Shown here: one piece after another, positions 6,488-7,994 of the stretch | How the letters are laid out: the number at the start of each line of letters is the position of its first letter | How positions within the stretch are numbered: the stretch's first letter is position 1 | NCBI GenBank assembly: GCA_902493665.1 | Contig: CABUQL010000047.1 | Span: 1 to 7,994, forward strand | DNA from: an uncultured Eubacteriales bacterium | GTDB lineage: Bacteria; Bacillota; Clostridia; UMGS1810 | DNA length: 7,994 nt | Direction: 5' to 3' | The notes under the pieces: generated by a model | Database searches by the model: none | Told to the model about the DNA's origin: nothing | Seen by the model: only the letters and a program-made list of their open reading frames with translations | Program-made: the position numbers and the translations under genes

Positions 6488-6573
6488 GTGATTTTTGAAA
6501 AAATTATATGTGTTTACAAATTCTGTATTTTTTAAAATGTTTTTATCCACTCGTTTTAAGTCTTTATTTATAT

Positions 6574-7017
6574 TTATTCCAATGTGATTTTGTCAATTTC
6601 CGTTTCGTCGTAAATTTCAATGCCGTTTTCATAAAAAAGACGTGCGCATATTCCCGCACCGCTTATTTTTACTCCCGAAAACGAGCCGTCGTAAATTTCT
6701 TTTGTTCCGCATGACGGACTTGCCTGTTTTAAAATTGCCTTTGTTATGTTGTTTTTCTTTGCAATTTCAAGAGATTTTTTCGCACCGTCATAAAAGTTTT
6801 TTGTGACGTCAAGCCCTTTTTCGTTTATAACTTTTTCTCCCGATATTTCGGATTTTGCTCTGGGAACACCAAGTCCTCCCATAACCTCGGGACAGATTTT
6901 AACAACCCTGCCTTCGCTTATCCACTTTTCAAGTTTTTCACTTAAAACTTTTTTTGATTTTCCGTCATAGCGTGTTTTGTCGCCTAAGATACAGGCACTC
7001 ACAATAATTTTTTCCAT
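6574..7017 (-). CDS. DUF523 protein, TudS-like iron-sulfur desulfidase candidate
   Basis: 147 residues, full length for DUF523. Family marks are SACILG (7-12, C9), YDGK (17-20), ICPEVMGGLGVPR (41-53, C42 and E44), KQASPSCG (97-104, C103) and GAGICARLF (120-128). C9, C42 and C103 are the three conserved cysteines. In TudS, a characterised member of this family, such cysteines hold an Fe-S cluster that removes sulfur from 2-thiouracil; that activity here is inference. The start codon lacks a good ribosome binding site (only a weak GGGAAAG about 20 bp upstream), so translation may be poor or coupled to transcription of the lactonase gene 72 bp upstream. An in-frame start further upstream is not apparent, and the first residues (MEKIIVSACILG) fit the family exactly. 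Cytoplasmic. Confidence 0.88.
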   Translation of the reverse strand: MEKIIVSACILGDKTRYDGKSKKVLSEKLEKWISEGRVVKICPEVMGGLGVPRAKSEISGEKVINEKGLDVTKNFYDGAKKSLEIAKKNNITKAILKQASPSCGTKEIYDGSFSGVKISGAGICARLFYENGIEIYDETEIDKITLE

Positions 7018-7089
7018 TTTAAACCCGTCTTTCCCGGATGCCCAGTGTTGGTTTTTAATAACTTTATTGTTTTTAAGATGTTGAAATTG

Positions 7090-7994
7090 TTAATTTTCGT
7101 CAACCCAAAGAGCGCCCTTAAGCTCTGCTTTTTCGCCTGTGAATTCAAGCTTTCCGTTTTCTTTGATTTTCATAACGGTAAGGTCGCCGCTTGTTTCGTT
7201 TGCGCAAATAACGTATCCGCCGAAAATGTTTATATCTCTCGGAGAAATTCCTCCGCATTTTGCAATATCCGTAAGAGTGAGCTTTTCGCCGTCGGCCTTA
7301 AATACCGCAACGGAATCGTGGCCTCTGTTTGACACATAAACATATCCGTTATTAAAACGTATTGCCGACGCTTTGCTGAAATCTTTAAAATCGTCGGGGA
7401 GTGTGCTTACGGTGTCTTTTAATGTGAGTTTTCCGTCATCGTAAGTATAAACCGAAACCGATGATATAAGCTCGTTTGCACAGTAAACAATGTTTCCGTT
7501 TGAAATAAGGTGTCTCGGACCGTATCCTGCCGGAGCTTTAACACTTGAAATCTCGTTTAAATTTTCATCGTATGTATAAATTGTGTCTTCACCGAGGTCA
7601 ACCGCCAAAAGATATTTGCCGTCCGGCGATTTTTCTATGTAATGGCAGTGTGCCTTGTCCTGTCTTGGCTTGTTAGGACCGTCTCCCGTGTGGGTAACAA
7701 GAGCGCCTCCGACTTTGCAAACGCTTCCCGATATATAATTTGCAACGTAAATATTTTTGTTTTTCATGCAAAGGTGACATCCGCAAAGTCCGTTTGTTGA
7801 GCCGATAAGCTTGGGATTTACAAGTGCGCCGTCTTTTAAGTCATAGCAGACAACGCAGCTGTTTTCGTCGTTTCCTTCTCTTTTTAAAACATAAATTTTG
7901 CCGTCTTCAAAAATTGCATACATCGGTCTGTCAATTTCTGTTTTTTTGTTAAATTTAAGCTTTCCGTTTTCAAACTCGTAACTGTAAATTCCAC
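7090..7994 (-). CDS. Beta-propeller lactonase, 6-phosphogluconolactonase (Pgl/YkgB) type (5'-partial)
   Basis: The first in-window ATG is at 7923, but the frame stays open to the right edge and the extra residues (GIYSYEFENGKLNF and on) are good family sequence, so the true start lies outside. About 300 residues are visible; members are usually near 340. The protein should be a seven-bladed beta-propeller hydrolysing a sugar lactone, typically 6-phosphogluconolactone to 6-phosphogluconate. Repeated blade motifs such as KIYVLKREG, NIYVANYISGSV, KYLLAVDLGEDTIYTYD and YVYVSNRGHDSVAVF are visible. Conserved pocket-type segments are KAHCHYIEKSPDGKY, GYGPRHL and ISPRDINIFGGY. There is no terminator between its stop and the DUF523 gene 72 bp on, so cotranscription is likely. 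Phosphorylated versus free lactone as substrate cannot be decided here. Confidence 0.88.
   Translation of the reverse strand, partial: GIYSYEFENGKLKFNKKTEIDRPMYAIFEDGKIYVLKREGNDENSCVVCYDLKDGALVNPKLIGSTNGLCGCHLCMKNKNIYVANYISGSVCKVGGALVTHTGDGPNKPRQDKAHCHYIEKSPDGKYLLAVDLGEDTIYTYDENLNEISSVKAPAGYGPRHLISNGNIVYCANELISSVSVYTYDDGKLTLKDTVSTLPDDFKDFSKASAIRFNNGYVYVSNRGHDSVAVFKADGEKLTLTDIAKCGGISPRDINIFGGYVICANETSGDLTVMKIKENGKLEFTGEKAELKGALWVDEN

Noticed and set aside
6488..6573. Possible terminator between the DUF523 gene and rsmE
   Set aside because: There are T and A runs but no stem with GC pairs, so I cannot support a rho-independent terminator.

Overview
The window looks like a low-GC, Gram-positive Clostridia-type chromosome segment, perhaps a gut Oscillospiraceae or Lachnospiraceae relative. 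The reasons are the A/T-rich codon use, strong AGGAGG-type ribosome binding sites, consensus sigma-A promoters (often with an extended -10) and U-tailed hairpin terminators. The gene content fits too: a BspA-type leucine-rich-repeat protein, an XRE-cupin regulator paired with an acyl-CoA synthetase, and a Firmicutes-style KDG kinase. The taxonomic guess is inference; there is no rRNA or tRNA in the window.

Layout: nearly everything is on the minus strand. From the left, positions 1-894 hold the N-terminal 298 residues of a membrane-anchored BspA-like leucine-rich-repeat protein that runs off the left edge. A divergent promoter region (about 907-1060) drives it leftwards and drives rightwards a lone small four-helix membrane protein (1076-1450, TTG start), the only plus-strand gene. 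That gene ends at a hairpin terminator facing a second terminator for the minus-strand unit to its right. That unit is an XRE-cupin transcription factor (3283-3837) followed 23 bp later by an AMP-forming acyl-CoA synthetase (1586-3259).

The stretch 3838-4109 is non-coding. It holds the regulator's promoter, possible operator repeats and the terminator of the next unit. That unit is a three-gene minus-strand operon with a strong promoter at 6459-6487: rsmE (16S rRNA U1498 methyltransferase), an unknown five-helix membrane protein, and a 2-keto-3-deoxygluconate-type PfkB sugar kinase. Furthest right are a DUF523/TudS-like protein (6574-7017) and upstream of it a beta-propeller lactonase of the 6-phosphogluconolactonase type, whose 5' end lies beyond the right edge.

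Functionally the window mixes housekeeping (rsmE), sugar-acid metabolism (lactonase, KDG kinase), ligand-controlled acyl-CoA formation (regulator plus ligase) and surface or membrane proteins of unknown role. I see no mobile element, CRISPR array, tRNA, rRNA or phage gene, and no convincing new multi-gene system. The best leads are the two uncharacterised membrane proteins, the regulator-ligase module with its candidate operators, and the divergent promoter pair built on a repeated TTGTCAAA.
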